Assembly: GCA_963991165.1 (NCBI GenBank)
Contig: CAXDOW010000089.1
Location: 1 to 8,012 of the forward strand
Length of the DNA stretch: 8,012 nucleotides
Source of the DNA: GCA-2862585 sp963991165
Lineage (GTDB): Bacteria; Bacteroidota; Bacteroidia; Flavobacteriales; UBA7312
Direction: 5' to 3'
Below, piece after piece: positions 1 through 6,673 of this stretch (positions are counted from its first letter, which is position 1; the number at the start of each line of letters is the position of its first letter). The position numbers and the translations under genes are program-made. The notes under the pieces were generated by a model. It worked only from the letters and a program-made list of their open reading frames with translations. It made no database searches and had not been told where the DNA came from.

Positions 1-12
1 ATTTATAACTCA

Positions 13-921
13 TTATCTGTTAAATTCCTTTTTTATCACACTTGCCAAGGTAGGGTAATTTAATAAAAAACCCGAATCGAGAAGTTTTTGGGAAGACATG
101 GCACTACCGCCTTCCAATATAATGCTTCTCTGCCCAAATATAATACCTAAAAACCACGATGGCAACTTAATCAATAAGGCGTATTTGGCAATTCTTCGCT
201 TTAACTCTTTCATAAATTGAATTTGATTTAACTTATGAGGCGAAGCCATATTATATGGTCCAATGATATGGTTATTAGTAATTGCAAATTGAATAAATCG
301 AGCTACATCATCTAAGTGAATCCATTCGAAAGGTCGATTTCCTGTACCAAACACAGTGGCTACACCCAATTTCATGGACAAAGTCGTGGGTTGAAGAAAG
401 CCAGCATGCTTTGAAAGAAGTAATGAAATCCGCAATTGAACTACTCTGGTTCCAATGGTTTCGAACTGTTGAGCAGCGCTTTCCCAATCGACACACATCT
501 CGCTCAGCCAACCTATTCCGGGCTCATATGATTCCTCACACAATCCATCGTTTGAATGACCATAATAACCTACGGCAGATGCTGTGATAAAGGTTTTGGG
601 CGAAGTGTTCATGGCTTTGAACTGTTCAAATAACAAATTCGCTGCTTGAACTCTACTACTATACATCAATCGGCGATTTTTAGGTGTCCAAGGGTTCATA
701 ATGCCATGACCAGCCAAGTGAATAACATGATGACAATTAGCTAGGGCCTTTTCATCAACTTGATTGTTTTCAACATTCCAATAAAAGATAGACGTGTTGT
801 TAACCTTGGTGGGATTGGTTGTCAAGCAAACAATGTCAAACTGATCATGTGACAATGACAGAATCAATCGCCTTGCTAAACTCCCACTTGCACCAGTTAT
901 TAATACTTTTTCTTTTTTCAT
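13..921 (-). CDS. TIGR01777-type NAD(P)-dependent epimerase/dehydratase (extended SDR)
   Basis: This 302-aa protein is a cytoplasmic extended short-chain dehydrogenase/reductase. The N-terminal Rossmann motif is at residues 8-16 (LITGASGSL). The third glycine of the usual TGxxGxxG pattern is replaced: Ala16 follows Leu15. The YYG motif of the family is at 119-121 (SAVGYYG), followed by CVDWESAA at 143-150 and the WIHLDD motif at 200-205. The C-terminal part (about 250-300: LPSW, EGG, KLLDSGF, YP) matches the DUF1731 tail of TIGR01777 proteins, often labelled YfcH or 'cell division inhibitor'. The length is normal and the gene is complete. The reaction and substrate are not established for the family. 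Its ATG overlaps the stop codon of the upstream receptor gene by one base (TAATG), so it is the last visible gene of the leftward block and probably translationally coupled. TIGR01777 and SRPBCC proteins are often found together, including near CarH/LitR-type regulators. That supports a shared role with the SRPBCC gene at the head of the block. Confidence 0.9.
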   Translation of the reverse strand: MKKEKVLITGASGSLARRLILSLSHDQFDIVCLTTNPTKVNNTSIFYWNVENNQVDEKALANCHHVIHLAGHGIMNPWTPKNRRLMYSSRVQAANLLFEQFKAMNTSPKTFITASAVGYYGHSNDGLCEESYEPGIGWLSEMCVDWESAAQQFETIGTRVVQLRISLLLSKHAGFLQPTTLSMKLGVATVFGTGNRPFEWIHLDDVARFIQFAITNNHIIGPYNMASPHKLNQIQFMKELKRRIAKYALLIKLPSWFLGIIFGQRSIILEGGSAMSSQKLLDSGFLLNYPTLASVIKKEFNR

Positions 922-3302
922 TAAAATTCAATTAAAAGACCAATAGTTGGTAAAATGGTTCCAGATTCATTGACTATTTCGTACAAAGAATATTGTGAGC
1001 TGTCTTGTGCTTCATAGATAAGTTGGCCTACATTTTCGTCAATGCCTATTTCTGATGGCAATTGTATTTTGTAGTTATACATGTTTTCAATATCTAAATA
1101 GGCGTTTAGACTCCATTTGTTGAAAAACCATTTCTTATCGAGTCGAACGTCAAGACCGTGAATGTTTTTTAGCCGTTCTGTATTTAGTAGATCATAGTTT
1201 AAAACGCCTTGCTGATTGACATCCCAGACACCTTGTATACTAGATGTGGCTAAATCGAGTGGCGTATAAGGCCCTCCACCAGAATAGCGAAACTTAACAC
1301 CTAACTCGATATTTCTTTCAAACTTTTTACCTGCCGTTAGGTTTAAAATAAAGCGATTGTCCCATGCTGAAGGAATTAACACTTCATTTTTATCTTCAAA
1401 TTCACTTTTGTAGTAAGTAAATGAAAAGATGCCATAAACGGAAGAACTCAATTTTTGTTGGGCTAAAAACTCTAAACCATAACTTCTTCCTTGAGAAATG
1501 GACGATATATTTTCGTTGCCAATAACACCAAAATCACCACCTAAATTGGCCAAGGATATTCCCACCGAATCTGAGAATGGATAGTTGTGATAATCTTTGT
1601 AAAAACTCTCTATGGTAATTTTGCTATAGTTGGAAGGGTTGTATTCTAAACCCAATACGGCATGGTCGCACTGAATATATTCGGCATCTTTATTGAGATA
1701 GTTACCATTATTTTCAAATCCTAAGATGGTGTAGGAGGGTAACTGATAATAACGGCCTATATTGGCATTGACACTTGATTTTCCACTTAGGTTGTAAGCC
1801 AAAGACAGTCGGGGTGAAATATTTGGTGTTGTTGTGTTTTCAGTAAAACTATTTCCATCGGTTCTAATTCCAAAAGATGTAACCAATCGATCGACCAAAT
1901 ATGTTTTACTTAATTGTGCAAAAGCCCCATATTTTATGAAATGCAGGTCGGAGTTAACTTGCTTATCTGTAACACTATTGACATAGGTGATTTTTCTGTT
2001 GGTGTAATTGGTATAGGTAGCATCTTCAAGGTTGACGCCTACATTAAATTTTATGTTATTTCTCCTGAAATTGTATTCTAATCGGCTTTTATTTTCAATT
2101 TCCTCTGACTCGTAGTCAAGGAGTTTTTCTGAGCTTAGGTCGGCATAATCTAAATATTTTTCAGCCGTATTATTCAAATGACTTCTACTTACCACAAGCA
2201 AAAGGTTTGAGTTTTCAAAAAAGTGTTTCCAACTAGCGCCAATCGAATAGTTCCATTGCTCATTAACAGGCAAATTATTGAGAATATATTCGTTCTGAGC
2301 CAATGTTTGAGGGTCGTCAATATTCTCATTGGCTTTGGGGTTTAACGAAAAATTATCAATAGCCGCCAAGCCAATGATATTAAACTGATTTTTCTTATTG
2401 GGTTTATGGCTTACTTTCAATTGAACGTCATTGTAGGTGGGCAAAAAAGGTAGTTGTAGCGCTTGAAATAGAAATTGTAAGTAGGAACGACGAACAGAAA
2501 ACAACAAGGAAGTTTTATTACCAAGTGGCGTGTTTAAAGTAAGCCCTGCATCGCTGGAACCTATCATAAAAGATCCGCTAAAACTCTCATCGCTCCCTTC
2601 AATTTGCTTTAACTCCATAATGGAACTCAAAGCGTTGCCCCGATTGGCTGGAAAGGCCCCAGAGTAAAAATCAACTTCCCTGATGAAATTGACGTTAATG
2701 ATACCTACAGGACCCCCCGAAGACCCCTGGGTAGCAAAGTGATTGATATTGGGTATTTCAATGCCATCTAGAAAAAATCGATTTTCATTGGGAGCACCAC
2801 CACGAACTATAACGTCATTTCGAAAGGACGGGGTGGTTGAAACACCTGGCAAATTGGAAATTACTTTTGAAATATCACGATCACTTCCAGGACTTCTATA
2901 TATTTCTGATGCATTAATAGTTCTCAGACTAGTCGGACTTTCTTGAGTTTTATTAAACGTATTGGCTGTTATTTGTACTTCTTCAATAATCTGAGCATTT
3001 TCTTGCATAGTGAAATCCAATCTCAAATTTTTGTTGGGCGTGAGCAGAATTTCAGACTTAAAATTTGGGTTAAACCCAATATAGGTACATTTGAAGTTAT
3101 ACTCGCCAGGTGACAAGTCTAAAAACTCAAAATTACCCTCTAAATCAGTAGTAACGCCGGAGGTGGTGCCATCAATGACAACGTTTGCAAACGGAATGGG
3201 TTCGTTGTTAAGTGCATTGGTAACAGTGCCATATACCTTAACATTTTGGGCCATAGAGGTAACCGACAATAATACACACAATAAAAAAAATTTATATTTC
3301 AT
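921..3302 (-). CDS. TonB-dependent receptor-like outer membrane protein with CarboxypepD_reg-like domain
   Basis: I start this at the ATG at 3302 (793 aa) rather than the in-frame ATG ten codons upstream. Only the shorter form opens with a signal peptide (MKYKFFLLCVLLSVTSMAQ, likely cut after residue 19), and it avoids overlap with the phosphoesterase gene. Residues about 21-100 form a CarboxypepD_reg-like beta-sandwich (GTVTNALNNEPIPFANV, then TTDLEGNFEF, then YIGF). About 117-235 is the TonB plug, with VIVRGGAPNENRFFLDGIEI at 164-183. The rest is a 22-strand-type beta-barrel rich in aromatic residues, ending in Phe (GLLIEF), the usual C-terminal signal for barrel insertion. No SusD partner lies beside it, so a SusC-type glycan role is not supported. 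The substrate is unknown. Siderophore, cobalamin, peptide or another ligand are all possible, and no cobalamin riboswitch is visible upstream. It lies 13 bases after the phosphoesterase stop and overlaps the epimerase start, so it is co-transcribed with both. Confidence 0.9.
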   Translation of the reverse strand: MKYKFFLLCVLLSVTSMAQNVKVYGTVTNALNNEPIPFANVVIDGTTSGVTTDLEGNFEFLDLSPGEYNFKCTYIGFNPNFKSEILLTPNKNLRLDFTMQENAQIIEEVQITANTFNKTQESPTSLRTINASEIYRSPGSDRDISKVISNLPGVSTTPSFRNDVIVRGGAPNENRFFLDGIEIPNINHFATQGSSGGPVGIINVNFIREVDFYSGAFPANRGNALSSIMELKQIEGSDESFSGSFMIGSSDAGLTLNTPLGNKTSLLFSVRRSYLQFLFQALQLPFLPTYNDVQLKVSHKPNKKNQFNIIGLAAIDNFSLNPKANENIDDPQTLAQNEYILNNLPVNEQWNYSIGASWKHFFENSNLLLVVSRSHLNNTAEKYLDYADLSSEKLLDYESEEIENKSRLEYNFRRNNIKFNVGVNLEDATYTNYTNRKITYVNSVTDKQVNSDLHFIKYGAFAQLSKTYLVDRLVTSFGIRTDGNSFTENTTTPNISPRLSLAYNLSGKSSVNANIGRYYQLPSYTILGFENNGNYLNKDAEYIQCDHAVLGLEYNPSNYSKITIESFYKDYHNYPFSDSVGISLANLGGDFGVIGNENISSISQGRSYGLEFLAQQKLSSSVYGIFSFTYYKSEFEDKNEVLIPSAWDNRFILNLTAGKKFERNIELGVKFRYSGGGPYTPLDLATSSIQGVWDVNQQGVLNYDLLNTERLKNIHGLDVRLDKKWFFNKWSLNAYLDIENMYNYKIQLPSEIGIDENVGQLIYEAQDSSQYSLYEIVNESGTILPTIGLLIEF

Positions 3303-3315
3303 ATTCCTTAATGGG

Positions 3316-4560
3316 TTAGGCGGATTGCACATCTAAAACCGTTATTTCGGGTAAAATACCCACTCGACCTGGATAACCAATATGCCCAATACCTCTGTTT
3401 ACATACAAATAGTGGTTGTTTTTTTGATACAGCCCTGCCCAATGCTTGTAGCGCCACTTGACAGGGCTCCATTTAAATTTACCTATCTCCACGCCAAATT
3501 GCATCCCATGAGTGTGTCCGGCCATTTGTAAGTCAATATGTTGTGAATGCGAAAGCACTTTATGATGCCAATGGGTAGGATCGTGCGACAAAAGAAAGGT
3601 TGGTATATCCTTTTTAACATCAGCCATTGCTTTATCTAAATTTCCATATTTAGAAAACCTCCCCTCGCCCCAATTTTCGACTCCTACCACATTAATTTCT
3701 ACGCCAGAAATATTCAACAAGCGATTTTCGTTTAGTAACAAATTAAAACCGGAAGATTGAAATACGTCTTTGATTTCATCAAGGTGTTTATTCCACTGTG
3801 CAAGGCCCGTTTGGGTGGCTTTGTTTATTCCGATATAGTCGGCATAATCATGATTTCCTAAGACGGCATATTTACCATGTTTTGCTTTTAATTGCTTCAA
3901 AACGTCAACAAAAGGAAGGGCTTCTGAGGGATAATTGTTGACCAAATCGCCAGTAAAAAAGATCAAATCGGGCTGTTCTTGATTGACCATCTCTACTGCT
4001 TCAAGTAGTTTGTCTTTTCGTTGAAAACTTCCAAGGTGTAGGTCTGATAGTTGAATTATCCTAAGGGGTTTCACACCATTGGGGTAATTGTTAAGTTTCA
4101 ATTTTACGACGTGTTTTTTAAAATCGTATCGACCTACCAAAATACCGTACGACAACAAGGAAAAAGTAATTGCTCCTAAAGCTAAGGCCGTTTGTTTAAA
4201 AAAGTCTAAACGACTTATGGGAAGACCAGTTTGCGTGGACTCCTTCTCAAAAAGTTGTTGAAAAATATATCTAAAAAACCGAATGACATCGTCTATAAAA
4301 AGTGGAAAAACTGCTATCAATTTGGCTGATATAATGGCAAATATGAAGCCAAAAATAATTACCATATAATCTGGGTAAAGAGTCATATTGGTATTAATGG
4401 CTGGATAATACATAAGCAAAACCGTAAGGATGGAAATGAACCAAAATCCATATTTCACATAAGGACGGGCTAAAAAATTGGTTTTGAAAGCAGACCAAAG
4501 ATAAAAGTCCAATGATAATATGAAAATGATTAATACTGACGAAAAAATAATTCTATCCAT
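3316..4560 (-). CDS. Membrane-anchored calcineurin-like metallophosphoesterase
   Basis: This 414-aa protein has hydrophobic N-terminal segments at about 3-23, 37-54, 64-88 and 124-143, then a calcineurin-like phosphoesterase domain from about 165 to 410. The metal-site motifs are intact and in order: D-x-H at 173-175 (LSDLHLG), GD at 204-205 (FFTGDLVNN), GNHD at 235-238, a histidine at 326 (LLSHDPTHW) and GHTHG at 348-352. These residues are known to bind a dinuclear metal centre in the family. The layout resembles YkuE/YaeI-type membrane-linked phosphoesterases, some of which act on lipid-linked phosphates such as UDP-diacylglucosamine-like substrates. The substrate here cannot be read from sequence. 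The catalytic domain follows the fourth helix, so which face of the membrane it occupies depends on topology I cannot settle. A 46-base gap with its own -7 element precedes the gene, so it may head a unit with the receptor and epimerase. Confidence 0.92.
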   Translation of the reverse strand: MDRIIFSSVLIIFILSLDFYLWSAFKTNFLARPYVKYGFWFISILTVLLMYYPAINTNMTLYPDYMVIIFGFIFAIISAKLIAVFPLFIDDVIRFFRYIFQQLFEKESTQTGLPISRLDFFKQTALALGAITFSLLSYGILVGRYDFKKHVVKLKLNNYPNGVKPLRIIQLSDLHLGSFQRKDKLLEAVEMVNQEQPDLIFFTGDLVNNYPSEALPFVDVLKQLKAKHGKYAVLGNHDYADYIGINKATQTGLAQWNKHLDEIKDVFQSSGFNLLLNENRLLNISGVEINVVGVENWGEGRFSKYGNLDKAMADVKKDIPTFLLSHDPTHWHHKVLSHSQHIDLQMAGHTHGMQFGVEIGKFKWSPVKWRYKHWAGLYQKNNHYLYVNRGIGHIGYPGRVGILPEITVLDVQSA

Positions 4561-4577
4561 TATAAATTTTGTTTGTA

Positions 4578-4585
4578 CAAATGTA
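4578..4585 (-). promoter_or_regulatory. Putative -7 element for the phosphoesterase/receptor/epimerase genes
   Basis: Read leftward this is TACATTTG, a full TAnnTTTG match, 17 bases before the phosphoesterase ATG, like the other promoters in this window. A TTG lies upstream with a 22-base spacer at the flavin reductase stop codon (4608-4610), slightly long for a -33 box. It would allow the last three genes to be expressed apart from the SRPBCC/flavin reductase genes. Confidence 0.42.
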
Positions 4586-4606
4586 TCGTATTATACTATC
4601 GAATTA

Positions 4607-5239
4607 TCAACTAAAATGAGGTAGTTCATTGGGTCTCGCATAAGGAAATTGTGCTACTTTCTCTAGATTATAATACCTATTTAGTCCCCCAATTCCAACT
4701 GTTTTGAGAAGTTCCAGGTCTATCTCACCCTGTTCATTGACACATTCGTCATCAATCATTAAATGCTCTATCGAGCCAATGATTAAGGAACAGTTGTTTA
4801 TTGATATTGGAACGATATCTTTTAACCTTAAACCTATTTTCAAACGACTTTGCTCTACAAATGGAGCTTCAAAATTATCGATATAATGAGCTTTTAATTG
4901 GCATTTTTCAAACTCCGATTCGTCGTGTTCAAATTTGGCTGAGGTATAATGAGCATTAGCCATAAAATTGGGGTGGACTTGATTGATGGTATAGCATGAG
5001 GTTTGTAAAATATTTTCATAGGTATCGCGTCTGACTTCATGCTGAGGACGGAGGAAAAACCCTAACAAGGCTGGATGACTTCCCAAATGAACAACGGAAC
5101 TAAAAATAGCCACATTGGTTTGTCCTGATTTAGATACACTTCCAATTAAATTAGCAGGTTTAACACCCGTTACTGAATTAATCAAATTCAATCGCTTGAT
5201 TCGAGGTGTGTTTTCAATATCTTGTTTACTTAAATACAT
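4607..5239 (-). CDS. Flavin reductase family protein (FMN-binding split barrel), long form
   Basis: This 210-aa cytoplasmic protein is of the flavin-reductase-like, FMN-binding split beta-barrel type. The core runs from about residue 20 to 160. Visible family features are the strand pair KPANLIGSVSKSGQTNVAIFSS (27-48), where the SxxGxxNxA/S pattern usually lines the FMN phosphate pocket, then HPALLGFFLRP (55-65), RDTYENI (71-77) and the strand NNCSLIIGSIEHL (148-160). The C-terminal segment GIGGLNRYYNLEKVAQFPYARP (182-203) is typical of the longer Bacteroidota subgroup. Members either reduce flavin with NAD(P)H or hold FMN for another oxidoreductase; the partner is unknown here. It starts 4 bases after the stop of a second, shorter flavin-reductase-like gene from a different subgroup, so the two are co-transcribed. 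They share too little sequence by eye to be a recent duplication. Confidence 0.87.
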   Translation of the reverse strand: MYLSKQDIENTPRIKRLNLINSVTGVKPANLIGSVSKSGQTNVAIFSSVVHLGSHPALLGFFLRPQHEVRRDTYENILQTSCYTINQVHPNFMANAHYTSAKFEHDESEFEKCQLKAHYIDNFEAPFVEQSRLKIGLRLKDIVPISINNCSLIIGSIEHLMIDDECVNEQGEIDLELLKTVGIGGLNRYYNLEKVAQFPYARPNELPHFS

Positions 5240-5243
5240 ATAT

Positions 5244-5723
5244 TTAGAGAATAATTCGACTTTTTACCAAATCTTGAAACGATAAAATGTTTCCCTCAGA
5301 AAATGTCTTATAACCAGTCACATCGAAAAAGAAAATAGCATGATCACCATGATGTTTGACTACAGTTTTTTTCTCTAACTCAATGATAGCTGAAATTCCT
5401 TTCAAAACAGAATAATCTTTCCACTGGTCGATTAAATTGTAAGATCGTAGATACCGTTCTTTATCTAATAATCGGCCACTGACTTTACCTAATTTTCGAA
5501 TTACTTTGATGTTGTTAGAGCTCAATAACTGCAGAGCCACTTTAGAGGAGTTCTCTAGGTTTTTGTAGGTTTTGGAAGTATAATCTATGGCAATAGAATA
5601 CATTTTCGGCTTCATACTAACCGACGTCACGTAGGTACATACGTTCATATTTAATTTTCCATCGGCATCATACGTTACCAAACTATAGACGGGAGGACTA
5701 ATAATATTCCAAGGTCGTTTCAT
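5244..5723 (-). CDS. Flavin reductase domain protein, short form
   Basis: This 159-aa protein looks like a compact flavin-reductase-like FMN-binding domain with almost nothing outside the barrel. Features include PVYSLVTYDADGKLNMNVCTYVTSVS (11-36), where the N-x-C-T-Y stretch sits at the usual FMN-contact strand, then YSIAIDYTSKTYKNLENS (42-59) and VALQLLS (62-68). The family-like GDH turn with the following strand is at 126-133 (HHGDHAIFFFDV). It is probably a homodimeric cytoplasmic flavoprotein; the electron donor and acceptor are not predictable. The start codon overlaps the stop of the SRPBCC gene (ATGA overlap of 4 bases) and the stop is 4 bases before the next flavin reductase gene, so all three are tightly coupled. 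An alternative is a pyridoxamine-phosphate-oxidase-like heme or F420 binder of the same fold, but the GDH region favours the flavin reductase group. Confidence 0.83.
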   Translation of the reverse strand: MKRPWNIISPPVYSLVTYDADGKLNMNVCTYVTSVSMKPKMYSIAIDYTSKTYKNLENSSKVALQLLSSNNIKVIRKLGKVSGRLLDKERYLRSYNLIDQWKDYSVLKGISAIIELEKKTVVKHHGDHAIFFFDVTGYKTFSEGNILSFQDLVKSRIIL

Positions 5724-6181
5724 TTATTATATTTTTGTTCTAATACATTGGAACGATAATTAAATATTCCTTCTAATTGATTGTTGATAAACAAGCGATT
5801 GGCCACGTCGCCCAAAATGCCAAAGGGTGGTATGTAAGTGACAATATCAGTCATCATTACACCATTGTCTTGTTCTTCAAAAAAATGTTGATGATGCCAC
5901 ATTTTGTAAGGGCCCATTCGCTGTTCGTCAATAAAAAAATGCTTGTCTTTTACTTGTGTTATCTCTGTTACCCAATTCATTTTAATATTGAACATAGGAG
6001 ATACCTTGTATGAAATTATCATGCCAGGATACATTTTCTCCTTTAACTCTTCTGAAGTAATTTGAAACAACATATAATCAGGCGTAATCTCTTTGAGATT
6101 TTTTGGAGAAGAAACAAAATCCCAAATAGTGTCTAAATCTGTTTTTAGATGCTGTCTTTTAATGAGTTGATAATGTGCCAT
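5720..6181 (-). CDS. SRPBCC (START/Bet v1-like) ligand-binding protein
   Basis: This 153-aa protein is a single SRPBCC domain of the COG4276 type, often named 'cell division inhibitor' or 'ligand-binding SRPBCC'. Typical marks are the opening strand and helix with LDTIWDFVSSPKNLKEITP (16-34), the mid-domain strand IISYKVSPMFNIKMNWVTEI (55-74) and the signature PYKMWHHQHFFEE (91-103) followed by MTDIVTYIPPFGILG (110-124). The fold forms a deep hydrophobic cavity for a lipid or polyketide-like ligand. No catalytic residue can be assigned. There is no signal peptide, so it acts in the cytoplasm. It is the first gene of the leftward block, 81 bases from the divergent 136-aa gene, and its promoter region holds the palindrome shared with the regulator gene. 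COG4276 proteins and TIGR01777 epimerases (here at 13-921) are a recurrent pair, so both may act on one unknown substrate. Confidence 0.88.
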   Translation of the reverse strand: MAHYQLIKRQHLKTDLDTIWDFVSSPKNLKEITPDYMLFQITSEELKEKMYPGMIISYKVSPMFNIKMNWVTEITQVKDKHFFIDEQRMGPYKMWHHQHFFEEQDNGVMMTDIVTYIPPFGILGDVANRLFINNQLEGIFNYRSNVLEQKYNK

Positions 6182-6207
6182 TCAAGAGATTTTTTATAAA
6201 TATAATA

Positions 6208-6215
6208 CAAAAATA
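6208..6215 (-). promoter_or_regulatory. Putative -7 element for the SRPBCC/flavin reductase operon
   Basis: Read leftward this is TATTTTTG, a full match to the Bacteroidota -7 consensus TAnnTTTG, about 26 bases before the SRPBCC start codon. No TTG-type -33 box is seen at the proper distance. The position is overlapped by the outer half-site (6202-6212), and the middle half-site begins 4 bases upstream. That is the layout expected of a promoter that a bound regulator would block or remodel. Confidence 0.5.
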
Positions 6216-6236
6216 GTATTTTGTATAATTATTTGG

Positions 6237-6244
6237 TAGTTTTG
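6237..6244 (+). promoter_or_regulatory. Putative -7 element for the 136-aa protein gene
   Basis: TAGTTTTG fully matches TAnnTTTG and ends 18 bases before the ATG at 6263, predicting a leader of about 12 bases. It lies inside the 16-base spacer of operator 1, directly against the right arm. A protein bound to both arms would cover it, so repression is the natural expectation. The -33 region (around 6214-6223) has only a poorly spaced TTTG. Confidence 0.5.
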
Positions 6245-6262
6245 TTATACAAATTTTCTACT

Positions 6263-6673
6263 ATGATATTAAAAACAAGTCAAAATCAAAAAAGGGTCAG
6301 AGATAATCTGGATGAAATATGTGGTAAGCGCTTTAGTTTGATAGAAAAAATTAACCTTGACTTGTTTGGTTCACCCAAATATCTCATCAAATCAATTTCC
6401 CCTATAACTTTTGACCTCGATTTTAAAAACTTCAGTGATCTGATCTATTGCAGTATCGAATTAAGAAAAAATGGAGCGGCAGTTTTTTTCAGATATAAGA
6501 ACGAAGAATATGTAATACTTTCTAGATTTAACCAAATTACGTTTGTAAGCAATGATCAAACGTTTGACTTTCAATTAGGCAATTTACTTCTCAACCTAAA
6601 GATTACAGATAGAAAAGGTCACCACAAATTTATCTCTAGATTAATGAAATGCAGAAATCGTATCAGGAGATGA
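6263..6673 (+). CDS. Unrecognised 136-aa protein under the shared operator
   Basis: I do not recognise this protein. The open frame can be extended upstream to a TTG at 6221, but that extension would encode the operator and promoter, so I place the start at ATG 6263 (136 aa). It has no signal peptide or membrane helix. The N-terminus is charged (KTSQNQKRVRDNLDEICGKRF), followed by alternating hydrophobic stretches that look like beta strands: PITFDLDF (47-54), LIYCSIEL (60-67), GAAVFFRYKNEEYVILSRFNQITFVSN (71-97) and FDFQLGNLLLNLKI (101-114). It ends in a basic tail (KFISRLMKCRNRIRR). A small beta-sheet domain of PH-like or similar fold with a final helix is possible, but that is a guess. Base composition matches the neighbours. 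It is the only rightward gene between two leftward operons. Its 3' end overlaps the 3' end of the regulator gene by 11 bases, and its promoter sits within operator 1, so it is probably a member of the same regulon. Confidence 0.72.
   Translation: MILKTSQNQKRVRDNLDEICGKRFSLIEKINLDLFGSPKYLIKSISPITFDLDFKNFSDLIYCSIELRKNGAAVFFRYKNEEYVILSRFNQITFVSNDQTFDFQLGNLLLNLKITDRKGHHKFISRLMKCRNRIRR

Larger units (their letters stand above)
6202..6253. promoter_or_regulatory. Operator 1: inverted repeat plus outer half-site between divergent genes
   Basis: The perfect inverted repeat TTTGTATAA (6220-6228) / TTATACAAA (6245-6253) is separated by 16 bases. A third, imperfect half-site in the same orientation as the right arm, ATAATACAAAA, lies at 6202-6212. 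It differs by one base from the reverse complement of the middle arm extended to 6219-6229. The same repeat with the same 16-base spacing occurs at 7765-7798 upstream of the cobalamin-binding MerR regulator. This points to one dimeric or tetrameric DNA-binding protein acting at both places, most likely that regulator. Confidence 0.7.

Noticed and set aside
308..511. Leftward 67-aa open frame inside the epimerase gene
   Set aside because: It lies wholly within the well-supported epimerase frame and its translation shows no domain.
3303..3332. Longer start for the receptor gene
   Set aside because: The ten extra residues (MCNPPNPLRN) would sit before a normal signal peptide and force overlap with the phosphoesterase gene.
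2743..3336. Two rightward open frames (67 and 81 aa) opposite the receptor gene
   Set aside because: Both are antisense to the signal peptide, CarboxypepD_reg and plug region of the receptor and have no family features or promoter.
3303..3400. Cobalamin riboswitch before the TonB-dependent receptor, suggesting BtuB
   Set aside because: Only 13 bases separate it from the phosphoesterase stop, and no riboswitch could fit; a B12-transport role is not supported.
4704..6013. Rightward open frames of 60 and 78 aa opposite the flavin reductase and SRPBCC genes
   Set aside because: They are antisense to clearly coding sequence, low in complexity and without recognisable motifs.
6221..6262. Upstream extension of the 136-aa protein from a TTG codon
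   Set aside because: The extension would translate the middle and right operator arms and the -7 element; ATG at 6263 fits the predicted transcript start.
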